64,000 bases of DNA from CAVSJA01 sp963728145 (lineage in GTDB: Bacteria; Bacteroidota; Bacteroidia; Chitinophagales; Chitinophagaceae). Where the stretch lies: contig CAVSJA010000007.1 of assembly GCA_963728145.1 (NCBI GenBank), positions 868,001 through 932,000 of the forward strand, read 5' to 3'. A model generated the notes under the pieces. It was not told the DNA's origin, made no database searches, and was given only the letters and a program-made list of their open reading frames with translations. Numbering within the stretch: the stretch's first letter is position 1; every line of letters starts with the position of its first letter. A program made the translations under genes and the position numbers. This document shows, in pieces, positions 26,597 to 36,512 of the stretch.

Positions 26597-29519
26597 CTAT
26601 TGAATATTTAAAAGCACCTGCACTTTAGTTCCTGCTGCTTTCCCGTCTTTTTCAAGATCGGATATAAGAACAGAAGCAATTTCTTCCCTGTTAAAGATCT
26701 TTATCCTGTCTTTGCTCATCTGCATGCCATAGGATTGTTTATCATTTTGTTTTCCAACTGAACTATTGTTGCGACCAACTCCATTGTCTTCAATAACAAA
26801 TTCAATCTGGCCGTTTTGCCGCTTCACAGATACAGAGAGTCTTCCTTCATTGTCTACACGATTCTTTAATCCATGTAAAATTGCATTTTCAACATAAGGT
26901 TGTATGATCAGCGGGGGTATCTTATAATCATCCTGCAATAAAGATGATTCTGCTTCAATATTAACCGTGAATTTATTTTCATTTCTGAACTGTTCCATAT
27001 CAATATACAATTGCAGGGTCTCCATGTCTTTAGAAATTGTAACCACATTTTGTCTGCTGCTATCGAGGATGTTTCGAATGAGTTTTGCAAATTTGTTCAG
27101 GTATACAGTCGCATGGTATTTGTCATTACTTTGGATCAAGGCATCAATGCTGTTAATGCAATTAAATATGAAATGAGGATTCATTTGTGCGCGGAGCGCC
27201 ATCATTTCTGTTTCGGCAATTTTACGCTTCATTTCGGCTTCATGCCTTACTTCAGCTATCCTTCTTCTGAAAAAATAAAATACTAAACCCGCAATCAAAG
27301 CAAGGGCAACAGTTTTAAACAGGATGGTATCCCAGAATGGGGGACTTATTGAAAATGAAAACCCTGCCGGTTCACCCCAGGTACCGTCCCATCCGCGGGT
27401 TCTCACTTCAAAACGATAATCACCTGCTTTAAGATTGGCAAATGAAATCGAATGTTGGTTACCGGCTTCTTTCCATTCCGGATTCGAACCACCTGTCAGG
27501 CGATAACTATATACAATTTGTTTTTCATTTATGAATCCGGGAGAGGAAAATTCAAATTGAATTTGGTCATGATGGTAATCGAGCTTCAGCTCTTCCGCAT
27601 CAACAGTATAAACAGAATCCGATGAAATTACTTTTGTAATGTAAACGGGTAGGGGAGGCAGTTTGTCTATTTCATTATCGGTTACCTGCACCATGCCTTC
27701 AGTCGTCGCCAGCCACATTATGTCTTCATCATCAATTCCTATAGAAACGATAGGAGTAAAAAAATTACTGATCCTGCTGAAATTGTAAACTCGGTAATTA
27801 CTGTCCTGCTTTATCAATTTATCCAGGCCCATGTAAAAAGCAAGCCAGATATTTCCTTTCCTGTCTTCGGCTATATTTGTTATCCAGTTTGATGTTAGCC
27901 CGGTATTCTGATTAAAATTCAGGATAGAAATAAGTCCATCTTTTGCAATCTGGTAAACCCCGTCATATCTTGTACCAGCCCATATATTTCCATCTGAATC
28001 TTCAAATAAGGACCGGATAAATTTATTCTCCAGGTAGTGTACATTTGAAAGTATCCTAAATGAATCGTCAGCTGCTGAATACTGAATACGATAAAGACCA
28101 TCATCCCATGTCCCGATCCAGAGATAACCCTGCTTGTCGAATAGTAGTGCAGTGACACGGCGCTGTAAGAAAAGTTTTGCTGTTGTTGATTTCGCAGGCA
28201 AAAAATATAACTCTATATCATTACCTGCGAATAAATTTCTGTTTTTGTCATGCGCGTAAAGCCGGAGCTTCATTTTACCAAGATCAAATGGGCTGTTGTA
28301 ACTTATTTTCAACAAGGCGGTATCAAACGAAACTATTTTACTGTTGTTGAGCAGGAATAGTGATTTGTTGTTTGAAATGACATTGAGAAATACCTCATCG
28401 TCATTTTTGGAAACTGTAGCAAAGTTTCCTGACTCCTTATTAAATAACTGAACGCCCTTATCTCCTCCCACCAATAAATAGTTGTTTTTTACCGGTGCTG
28501 CGAAATACATTTTATTCGATAATAATCCGTTTCCGGTTTTGTATATGCGTATATCTGAATTGGCAACGAGCTTGGAAAGACCTGAAGTCGTGCCAAACCA
28601 GATGTTTTTTTCTTTGTCCTGGAAAATGCTGGTAACATTATCGGAAACCAATCCCTCTTTGGTTGTAATGAGCTGGTGAAAGCCAGCAGGGTTGATTCTT
28701 ACCAGGCCAGCTGTTGTTCCAATCCAGATGGTACCGTCAGCATCCTCGAATATATCGTTGATCTTATTTTTTTGGAGGGCTGGAATTAAGAAGGCCAGGC
28801 CTGGGTTGATTTTGTTCAGCGGTTTATTTCTTTCCCCAGACAGCATCAGTAATTTCAGGCCCGCGTGAGTGCCGGTCCATATTCTGTTTTTGGAATCTTT
28901 ATAAACTATTTTCTCGGGAGTATGCGAATTTGTATCAACCAGTTCTGCATATAATTTATAGTTCAAGTCCAAAACCTGGATGGAATAATTTGAGGAGGCA
29001 ATGAAAAGCGAATCGTTCAGGGTAGCTATACTATTATAAGTGTATTTCGGGAAAGTTTGCACCGGTTTTATCAAGTTTTCCTTCTTTGAATTCATGGAGT
29101 CCGTTTCCATCCGTGGATACGATAACCGGGTGATCGGGAGATTTTAAGAAACGGTTTACAATTACAGTAGACGGTATTGCTCTTGGTATTAGTTTGTTTC
29201 CGGATATTATGTCAAGACCACCACCGTTGGTGGCTATATATAATTTTCCATCTTTCGATTCATAAAAATCATTGATCGTATTATGCGAAAGACCATTGCT
29301 GGTATTATAATTGGTGAATTGATAGCCATCATATTTACTAAGTCCCTCCCAGGTGGCGATCCATAAAAAACCTTTTGAATCCTGGTAGATGCGATGGATA
29401 TAATTTGCTACCAGGCCATCGTTCACAGTATAGTTCTTAAAAATATGTTGCTGCGCCGATAACGGTTTAAAAAAAACTGTAAGAAGCGTAATAAAGATTA
29501 TTACTTGAGCCCAACGCAT
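26597..29519 (-). pseudogene. Propeller-type LytS-like sensor histidine kinase, one frameshift
   Basis: A signal peptide at 29519 (K-P-L-S-A-Q) leads into a periplasmic two-component-regulator propeller with many I-W-I-G-T-T/W-F-G-T-T-S-G-L-S blades, a Y_Y_Y domain, one membrane helix near I-L-F-K-T-V-A-L-A-L-I-A, and the LytS-type kinase with R-A-Q-M-N-P-H-F-I-F-N-C-I-N-S and the ATPase motif I-E-D-N-G-V-G. A single-base shift near 29072 splits it into open pieces 29034-29519 and 26597-29110; joining G-K-L to I-K-P-V-Q-T-F-P restores one protein of about 970 residues. Restored, it is a normal member pairing with the adjacent LytTR regulator. Because only one base is off, it may be a sequence error. 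Confidence 0.85.
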
Positions 29520-29540
29520 GTATTAAAGTTACTAAGATCC

Positions 29541-30911
29541 TTATTTTGGTCTATTTTCCAATTTCAAAAGCCTCCTTTCCAACTCATCAATTCTCTTTTG
29601 CTGAGTTTCAATTATTTCCTGTTGTTCCTGTATAGCTTTGATCGCCAGCACACCGGTTTTGGCATAGCTAATTGCCAATAAGCGTTTGCCATCCTTGTCA
29701 ATATTTTCTGAGACGATCTCTGGAAAATACTCCTTTACATTTTGAGCGATAAGACCAAAACTAACATCGCCGTTATGATTCGATTTATATTGATAGGTTG
29801 AAACTTTAAGATTTGTTAGGTGGGGTAATACTGCCCTGAAGATTTTGACATTTTCTTTTAGACTTGCATCGGATACTGAATTCCAATCCCCATCGTTGTC
29901 AATATATGCTAGCTGGTTGCCATTCTTATAGAAGTTCAAATCATTAAGTGAAGGAAAAATCGTCCATTCATAAAATGGACTTGTCAGCAATTTGATCGCA
30001 AGTATTCCATTAACGGTAAAATTAGGCATGCCAAACCCAGATATGTTATGGATACTTGCATTTGGTCCCACTCTCACTCTTGCATCACTTTGAACGGTGA
30101 ATGGTTCAATACCTCTTATAGTTAATTTCACTTCCCCCGAATTATTGCCTACTTCGGTACCAAGGTCCATATTATTACCTCCTTTATTCCATAAAAATCC
30201 CTTGCCTACATTGAAGGCATCACAAAAATAGATATAGTGGCTAGTGCCCTGCAAATTGATTGCATTTCCGCTGCCATTAATATGGAGCCGCCCCACGGGA
30301 GTTGTAGTCCCGATTCCAATATTGCTTGATGCCAGAAGCGTTCCGTTAATGTCCAATTTGCTCATCGGATCGGTATAGCCGATTCCAACATTGCCATTTT
30401 GTAAAAGGGTTATTTGCGGACCGGCATTATTAGTAAAAAACATCAATGGATGATTTGTATACGTGCCATACCACCCGCCGATAGTTCCACCATTGTTACC
30501 AATCCATGACCCGACAATTATATTGTCACTTCTATGAATAAGTCCATAGTTGTCGTTTGCGGTCTGCACAGTAAGTTTGAAGTTTGGGCCATTGGTACCA
30601 ATACCAACATTTGAATTGGGATGAATAACCATGTTAAGGTTATTGTTATTAAAAAACTGAATATAGCCGTTTGTATTTCCGGCAATGGTACCCAGGTTCA
30701 GGTTATCGCCATGACCCTGTAAAAAGCCTTTAGCCACTCCGCTGTTGTTAAAAAAGCTCAGATAGGGATCATTGCCTTGAAGGCGAAGGAGCTCGGAGCC
30801 AGTATTCCTGATATGTAATGGAGCAGCAGGAGTGGTTATTCCAATACCCACGTTTTGCGCATAGCAAAATGAAAACAGCAGGGCGGAGAAAAGTGTAAGA
30901 GCGAATCGCAT
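29541..30911 (-). CDS. Secreted S74 (tail-fiber chaperone) domain surface protein, copy 1
   Basis: Signal peptide residues 1-18 (S-F-C-Y-A-Q). The body has repeated N-V-G-I-G-T/N-V-G-I-G-Y-T-D-P motifs separated by short beta segments, a trimeric-fibre style of sequence. Near residue 345 the S-D-A-S-L-K-E-N-V motif starts the S74 intramolecular chaperone domain (G-L-I-A-Q-N-V-K-E-Y-F-P-E-I-V), whose Ser/Lys pair can self-cleave. The C terminus is a coiled coil (Q-Q-E-I-I-E-T-Q-Q-K-R-I-D-E-L-E-R-R). Such proteins are widespread in Bacteroidota surfaces and do not indicate a prophage. It is intact at 456 residues and is the sister of the gene at 31063. Confidence 0.88.
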   Translation of the reverse strand: MRFALTLFSALLFSFCYAQNVGIGITTPAAPLHIRNTGSELLRLQGNDPYLSFFNNSGVAKGFLQGHGDNLNLGTIAGNTNGYIQFFNNNNLNMVIHPNSNVGIGTNGPNFKLTVQTANDNYGLIHRSDNIIVGSWIGNNGGTIGGWYGTYTNHPLMFFTNNAGPQITLLQNGNVGIGYTDPMSKLDINGTLLASSNIGIGTTTPVGRLHINGSGNAINLQGTSHYIYFCDAFNVGKGFLWNKGGNNMDLGTEVGNNSGEVKLTIRGIEPFTVQSDARVRVGPNASIHNISGFGMPNFTVNGILAIKLLTSPFYEWTIFPSLNDLNFYKNGNQLAYIDNDGDWNSVSDASLKENVKIFRAVLPHLTNLKVSTYQYKSNHNGDVSFGLIAQNVKEYFPEIVSENIDKDGKRLLAISYAKTGVLAIKAIQEQQEIIETQQKRIDELERRLLKLENRPK

Positions 30912-31000
30912 AAAATTGTTTTACACTAAGTTTCTTTATTCATCGATGCATGTAAATGCAGAGTGAGCCATTGCCGGAAACCGCTGAGCCGGCGGAGATG

Positions 31001-31053
31001 GAGTCGGGAGTCAGGAGTCGGGAGTCAGGAGTCAGGAGTCGGGAGTCGGGAGT
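31001..31053. repeat. Heptamer satellite, seven copies
   Basis: Seven head-to-tail copies of GAGTCGG/GAGTCAG plus a partial copy, directly before the C-terminal end of the second S74 gene. A shorter array of the same word lies at 32499-32537, showing that the array was copied with the gene duplication. Confidence 0.9.
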
Positions 31054-31062
31054 ATGAACAGG

Positions 31063-32408
31063 TCATTTTGATTTACTTTCCAATTTCGAAAGTCTCTTTT
31101 CTAATTCATCAATTCTCATTTGTTGAGTTACAATTATTTCCTGTTGTCCATCAATTCGCTTTTCTTGTCTTTCAATTATTTCCTGTTGTTCCTGTATCGC
31201 CTTGATGGCGAGCACACCGGTATTAGTATAGCTAATTCCCAATAAACGTTTGCCATTCTTGTCAGTATTTTCTGAGACGATCTCTGGAAAATACTCGTTT
31301 ACATTTTGAGCTATCAAACCAAAACTAGTATCGCCGCCTCTACTCGATTTAAATTGATAGGTTGACACCTGGAGTTTTGTTAGGTCGGGTAATACTGCTC
31401 GAAAAGTCTTGTACATTTTCCTTTAGACTTGCATCTGATACTGCATGCCAATTACCATTGATGTCAAGCCATACTCTTAGGGTACCATCATTATGGAATT
31501 CCAACGGTTGATTTACGGAAACTATCGACCATTCTCGAAATGGGCTGATCGGCGACTTAATTGCAAGCGCTCCATTAACTGTAAATATTGGGCAAACCAA
31601 GCCCAGCTGCGCTGAAAATACTTGCATTTGTTCCCACCCTAACCCTTGTATCGCTTTGAACGGTCAATCCATCAACACCTCGTATTGTCAGTTTCACCTC
31701 TCCCAAATTATTACCCACTTCGGTGCCCAGATCCATATTGTTACCTCCTTTATTCCATAAAAATCCCTTAGCTATACCGCCAGCATCAAGATAATAAATG
31801 TAAGGGCTGTTCCCCGACAATGTCAGCGCATTGCCGCCACCGTTTATATGCAAACGTCCAAGAGGATTAATGGTGCCGATCCCAACGTTGCCATTTTGCA
31901 GGAGGGCCATCTGCGGAGCGGAAACATTAGTAAAAAAAAATAGTGGATGGTTTGTATAAGTCCCGAACCACCCGCCGTTGTTGCCGGAAACGAGACCAAC
32001 CGCTGTGCCTACGCTTACATCACTATTTCTATGAACAATTCCGGGACCTGTGCCGACGGTTTCTACAGTAAGTTTGAAGCCTGGAAAACTGGTGCCAATA
32101 CCAACATGTGAATTGGGATCAAGAACCATAGCAAGACTGTTGTGAGTGTAAAACTGGACAAGCCCCGTCGTATTTCCGGTAGTAGTACCCATATTCAGGT
32201 TATTGCCATGATTCAGCACAAAGCCCTTGATGACACCGCTGTTGTCAAAGAATGTTAGATGAGGATCATTGCCCTGAAGTCGGAGGAGTTCGGAGCCATT
32301 ATTCCTGATATGTAATGGAACAGCAGGAGTGGTTATTCCAATGCCGACGTTTTGCGCATAACAAAACGAAAACATTAGAGCGGATAAAAGTGTAAGAGCG
32401 AATCGCAT
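31063..32408 (-). pseudogene. Secreted S74 domain surface protein, copy 2, two frameshifts
   Basis: A tandem paralog of the gene at 29541-30911: same signal peptide (M-R-F-A-L-T-L-L-S-A-L), same fibre motifs and S-D-A-S-L-K-E-N-V chaperone start. The open piece 31575-32408 covers the N-terminal half. A shift near 31590 leads to 31349-31627 and another near 31405 leads to the chaperone and coiled-coil end, 31063-31416. The coiled coil has an extra Q-E-I-I-E-R-Q-E-K-R-I-D-G-Q-type unit compared with copy 1. Upstream sequences also match copy 1 (TTTTACACTAAGTTTCTTT), so promoter and gene were duplicated together. Confidence 0.85.
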
Positions 32409-32498
32409 AAAAATGTTTTACACTAAGTTTCTTTTTCCATCAATGACAGGAAATGTAGAGTGAGCAGTTCACGGAAACTGGTGAGCCGGCGGAGAAGT

Positions 32499-32537
32499 AG
32501 TCAGGAGTCGGGAGTCAGGAGTCAAGAGTTGGGAGTC
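32499..32537. repeat. Second heptamer satellite
   Basis: About five diverged copies of the GAGTCGG/GAGTCAG unit, at the same relative place as the array at 31001-31053, upstream of one S74 copy and next to the coiled-coil remnant of another. Confidence 0.8.
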
Positions 32538-32545
32538 TTAGCGCG

Positions 32546-32620
32546 TTATTTTAATTTATTTTCCAATCTGGAAAGCCTGTTCGTCCTGGTATCCGAGTTT
32601 TCCACCGTGGATTTATTGTT
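32546..32620 (-). pseudogene. Coiled-coil end of a third S74 protein copy
   Basis: The short minus-strand sequence ending R-T-N-R-L-S-R-L-E-N-K-L-K-stop matches the coiled-coil ends R-R-L-L-K-L-E-N-R-P-K and K-R-L-S-K-L-E-S-K-S-K of the two full copies, and the heptamer array lies beside it as in those copies. The upstream part of this frame does not resemble the S74 domain. It is best read as the tail left by an older deletion in a three-copy array. Confidence 0.5.
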
Positions 32621-32893
32621 TTTGTTATGATTTGGGAGGGAAAATGAAAAAAGCCGGCCTTTGTATAGGATAACAATAAGCGTTAACTTAACATTTATTG
32701 CAAAATTAAGATTCGATGGTTGTACCAATTGTAAACCGTCAGGCCTGTTTATTATGAATCCCCGGGCACTGCACATGAATGGCATACATGGAGGCGATGC
32801 CTGTACCAGTTTGCCCCCTTACTTTTTAAATAATATTCGTTTGTGCCTGAAAGTGAAAGAAATAAAATATTGATCTATTATCAATAATCAGTT

Positions 32894-34423
32894 ATGAGAT
32901 TTAAACATATTTTGATTCTATTTCTGTCAATGACAGGAATACCTGGTTTAATCGAAACCCATGCGCAAAAAAAGAATTTTCAACCCAATTTTCCTTCGCT
33001 GGAAAAATCAAACCCCGCGCCTGAATGGTTTAAGGATGCCAAGTTTGGTATTTATTTCCATTGGGGAGTATATTCAGTACCGGCATTTGCAAACGAATGG
33101 TATCCCCGCAACATGCATATTAAAAATTCCAATGAAAATAAGCATCACATAAATATTTATGGTGAACCATCTGAATGGCCATACAGCAACTTCATTACAG
33201 GAGCTAAAAATAAACAGGGAAATTTTATACAGTTTGCACCCACACTAAAATCAAAGGGAGGCTATTTTGATCCCGAAGAATGGGCGCAGCTATTTGCCGA
33301 TGCAGGAGCCAGGTTTGCAGGCCCTGTGGCAGAGCATCACGATGGCTTTTCCATGTGGGCAAGCAAGTCTAACCTATGGAACGCCGGAGATATGGGTCCA
33401 AAGCTAGATTTGGTAGGACTGTTAACTGATGCAATTCGTAAAAAAAATATGAATGTGATCCTTTCAATGCATCACGCATACAATATCACAGGCTTTTATG
33501 ATTCGGTGCCCTATTCAAGTGACCCAAAACTTCAAATGCTTTATGGACAATTGGGAAAAGAGAAAAATGAAGTGCTTTGGTTAAACAAACACAAAGAAAT
33601 TATTGATAATTATAAACCCGACATCATTTGGCAGGATTTCAACCTTCATAAAATTTCGCAATCCACTCTTCTTGGTTTCTTAGCTTATTACTATAACAAA
33701 GCCGCCGAATGGAAAAAAGAAGTGGTCGCAACTTACAAGGATGGATTAAATACTAAGTGTGCTGTACTGGATTATGAACGTGGCGGCCCCACCGACATTA
33801 CAGTTAACTATTGGCTAACCGACGATGCTATTAGTAAATCAAGCTGGTGTTATACCGAGGGCATTGGTTATTATTCAAAAAAGCAGGTACTGCATGGCTT
33901 TCTTGACAGAATCAGTAAGAATGGTAATCTCTTGTTGAACATTTCACCAAAAGCTGATGGATCGATACCACGGGAGCAGAAAGATATTCTTCTTTCTATG
34001 GGAGCATGGCTTAAGAAATATGGAGAAGCAGTGTATGCTACCCGTGCCTGGGAAAAATATGGTGAAGGCCCAACAAAAATGGGAGCCGCTCATGGTGTGT
34101 TTCAGGAGCCTGCTGAAGGCAATGCAAAGGATGTCCGCTTCACAAGATCGAAAGATAACACGAAGCTTTATGCAATATTGCTTGGTTGGGGGAAAGGTCA
34201 AAAAGAAATTGTCCTTACATCATTATCTTCAGACAGTACCAATATTAAAAACCTGCAATCCGTTCAACTTATCAATGCTGCTGCCGGTAAATATTTACCA
34301 GTGAGTTTCAGGCAAAGCAAAGAAGGATTGATCATAAACTTACCAGAACGATCTTTTGAAGAGTTAGCTTATGTACTAAAGCTTAGTTTCAAAGGAGAGA
34401 TTCCGACAGTTTATAAACATTGA
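32894..34423 (+). CDS. GH29 alpha-L-fucosidase
   Basis: Predicted exported exo-enzyme releasing alpha-linked fucose. A signal peptide spans about residues 1-25. The (beta/alpha)8 barrel shows the family sequences W-F-K-D-A-K-F-G-I-Y-F-H-W-G-V-Y-S-V-P, E-H-H-D-G-F-S-M-W, and the nucleophile region I-I-W-Q-D-F-N with Asp248. N-G-N-L-L-L-N-I-S-P-K-A-D-G-S-I-P closes the barrel, and a C-terminal beta domain follows (about 370-509). The length is normal. It is followed after 43 bases by GH51, so the two are likely one operon with the gene at 36513. The acid/base residue of GH29 is variable and I did not assign it. Confidence 0.92.
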   Translation: MRFKHILILFLSMTGIPGLIETHAQKKNFQPNFPSLEKSNPAPEWFKDAKFGIYFHWGVYSVPAFANEWYPRNMHIKNSNENKHHINIYGEPSEWPYSNFITGAKNKQGNFIQFAPTLKSKGGYFDPEEWAQLFADAGARFAGPVAEHHDGFSMWASKSNLWNAGDMGPKLDLVGLLTDAIRKKNMNVILSMHHAYNITGFYDSVPYSSDPKLQMLYGQLGKEKNEVLWLNKHKEIIDNYKPDIIWQDFNLHKISQSTLLGFLAYYYNKAAEWKKEVVATYKDGLNTKCAVLDYERGGPTDITVNYWLTDDAISKSSWCYTEGIGYYSKKQVLHGFLDRISKNGNLLLNISPKADGSIPREQKDILLSMGAWLKKYGEAVYATRAWEKYGEGPTKMGAAHGVFQEPAEGNAKDVRFTRSKDNTKLYAILLGWGKGQKEIVLTSLSSDSTNIKNLQSVQLINAAAGKYLPVSFRQSKEGLIINLPERSFEELAYVLKLSFKGEIPTVYKH

Positions 34424-34466
34424 CAAGGGACTTTACAGAAATAAGTAGGCTATTTAAAACTGAAAT

Positions 34467-36461
34467 ATGAATTCTTGCTTTTTCCGTGGGCGCACTGATA
34501 ATCTGATGACAGTAATTACAACTGCTTTGTTATGTTTTTTTATTTCAACAACTGCAATAGCGCAATCTACTGCCGGAAAGATGGTTAAGGGAGGCAAAAA
34601 GATCAGTCCTAATTTATTCGGTTTATTTTTTGAAGACATCAACTATGCGGCCGATGGTGGACTTTATGCCGAATTAGTGCAAAACCGTTCTTTTGAATAT
34701 AGCCCAACTGATAGAAGAGAATGGCATCCTTTTTCATTCTGGCAATACATTACACCAGGATTCGCTTATGGCTCAATTAACATCGAAACAAATGCCCCGG
34801 TTCATCCCAACAATCCGCATTACTTGGTACTGAATATAGAACATGTTGGCGATACAGGTGTGGGCATTAGAAACAATGGATTTGATAAAATTCCAATAAA
34901 AGAAGGTGAGAAATACAACCTGTCACTTTTTGCACGTCAGCTTAGCAAGGAACCAATTTCTTTGGTAGTTAGTTTACAGAATCCGCAGGGAAAAATTCTT
35001 GCTGAGGATAAATTTTCCATCTCATCAAAAGATTGGAAGAAGTACACAACAACATTTACAGCTTCTACAGGCAACGATAGTGCATCATTAGTGATAATCG
35101 GCACCAGTAAGGGGAAATTGGCCCTGGATGTAATCTCCCTTTTCCCCGAAAAAACTTTTATGAATCGACCGAATGGCTTGCGGGTTGACCTTGCACAAAT
35201 GATTGCTGATATAAAACCTTCATTCATTCGATTTCCCGGTGGTTGCCTGGTTCATGGTGATGGTTTGGGAAACATGTATCGCTGGAAAAATACAATCGGC
35301 CCCATTGAAGAACGAATTGAACAAAAGAATATCTGGGGTTATCATCAGACAATGGGATTAGGTTATTTCGAATACTTCCAGTTTTGTGAAGATATAGGTG
35401 CAAAACCATTGCCTGTATTGCCTGCTGCAGTCAGTTGCCAAAATTCCGGTGGTACCTGGCGAATTGGAGGCACGGGTCAAAAAGCAATTCCAATGAGTGA
35501 AATGCAGGATTACATCCAGGAGGTGTTGGATCTGATTGAATGGGCGAATGGGCCGGTTACCTCAACATGGGGGGCAAAACGAGCTGCAGCCGGGCATCCT
35601 GGTCCGTTCCATCTTGAATATATTGGCATCGGCAATGAAGACAAGATTACTTCTGAGTTTGAGCAGCGTTTCAAAATGATCTATGATGCAGTGAAAGCAA
35701 AACACCCGAATGTCACTGTTATCGGAACAGTGGGTCCCTTCCATAGTGGCGATGATTATGATAAAGGTTGGAAGTTGGCAAATCAACTCACTGTCGCGGT
35801 GGTAGATGAACATTATTACAGTCAACCTGCATGGTTTATCTCCAATCATTATCGCTACGATGCTTATGATCGTAAGGCAAGCAAAGTGTATGTAGGTGAA
35901 TATGCTTCATGGGGAAATAAAATGCGCAATGCTATATCTGAAGCAGCTTATATGACAGCATTAGAACGTAATGGTGATGTTGTGACAATGGCTTCTTATG
36001 CTCCATTGCTGGCAAAAAAAGGCTTTACTCAATGGAATCCTGACATGATCTATTTTGACAATGTAAAAATTTATCCGACGGTTAATTATTACGTACAAAA
36101 AATGTTTTCAACCAACCAGGGAAATGTCTATTTCAGCAATGTGATATCAAGAGATACAAAAGACTCTGCAGTTGCCGGCTCCTGTGTGCAAGACAGTAAA
36201 AGCGGTGATATCATTTTAAAACTCGTAAATGCCGGTGATCAAACAAAAAACATAAAAATAAACCTGGCAGGGTTCAAAAAATTTGTTTCAGCTGCGGAGC
36301 GGATTGTGTTGGCAGGCAATGCTGATATGGCAAACACATTTGATAGTTCTCAAAATATAATTCCTGTAACATCGGCATACAGAGTGAGCAAGGCATTTGA
36401 CTATGGTCTTCCTGCTATGTCGTTGACTGTAATTCGAATCAAAACAAAACAGCAGGAGTAA
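34467..36461 (+). CDS. GH51 alpha-L-arabinofuranosidase
   Basis: Predicted exo-enzyme releasing alpha-arabinofuranose from arabinan, arabinoxylan or arabinogalactan. The first residues may be read from the ATG at 34467 or from 34506, where a cleaner signal peptide begins (M-T-V-I-T-T-A-L-L, ending I-A-Q). L-F-G-L-F-F-E-D-I-N-Y-A-A-D-G-G-L opens the catalytic region; a carbohydrate-binding-like insert lies at about 100-230; R-F-P-G-G-C-L-V-H-G-D follows. Glu391 in G-I-G-N-E-D is the likely acid/base and Glu478 in Y-V-G-E-Y-A-S the likely nucleophile. A C-terminal beta domain completes the 664 residues. It is cotranscribed with the fucosidase upstream. Confidence 0.92.
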   Translation: MNSCFFRGRTDNLMTVITTALLCFFISTTAIAQSTAGKMVKGGKKISPNLFGLFFEDINYAADGGLYAELVQNRSFEYSPTDRREWHPFSFWQYITPGFAYGSINIETNAPVHPNNPHYLVLNIEHVGDTGVGIRNNGFDKIPIKEGEKYNLSLFARQLSKEPISLVVSLQNPQGKILAEDKFSISSKDWKKYTTTFTASTGNDSASLVIIGTSKGKLALDVISLFPEKTFMNRPNGLRVDLAQMIADIKPSFIRFPGGCLVHGDGLGNMYRWKNTIGPIEERIEQKNIWGYHQTMGLGYFEYFQFCEDIGAKPLPVLPAAVSCQNSGGTWRIGGTGQKAIPMSEMQDYIQEVLDLIEWANGPVTSTWGAKRAAAGHPGPFHLEYIGIGNEDKITSEFEQRFKMIYDAVKAKHPNVTVIGTVGPFHSGDDYDKGWKLANQLTVAVVDEHYYSQPAWFISNHYRYDAYDRKASKVYVGEYASWGNKMRNAISEAAYMTALERNGDVVTMASYAPLLAKKGFTQWNPDMIYFDNVKIYPTVNYYVQKMFSTNQGNVYFSNVISRDTKDSAVAGSCVQDSKSGDIILKLVNAGDQTKNIKINLAGFKKFVSAAERIVLAGNADMANTFDSSQNIIPVTSAYRVSKAFDYGLPAMSLTVIRIKTKQQE

Positions 36462-36512
36462 GCCGTCAATCTTTCGGTTGAAGGCTTTATTGCTTTTCCA
36501 TAATTTCATTGC

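Noticed and set aside
31001..31053. CRISPR array from regularly spaced repeats
   Set aside because: The units are 7 bases with no spacers, and no cas genes are present. It is a simple satellite.
29541..32408. Prophage, because of tail-fiber-type proteins
   Set aside because: The proteins have secretion signals, S74 domains and coiled coils typical of Bacteroidota surface proteins, and no capsid, terminase, portal or integrase gene is near.
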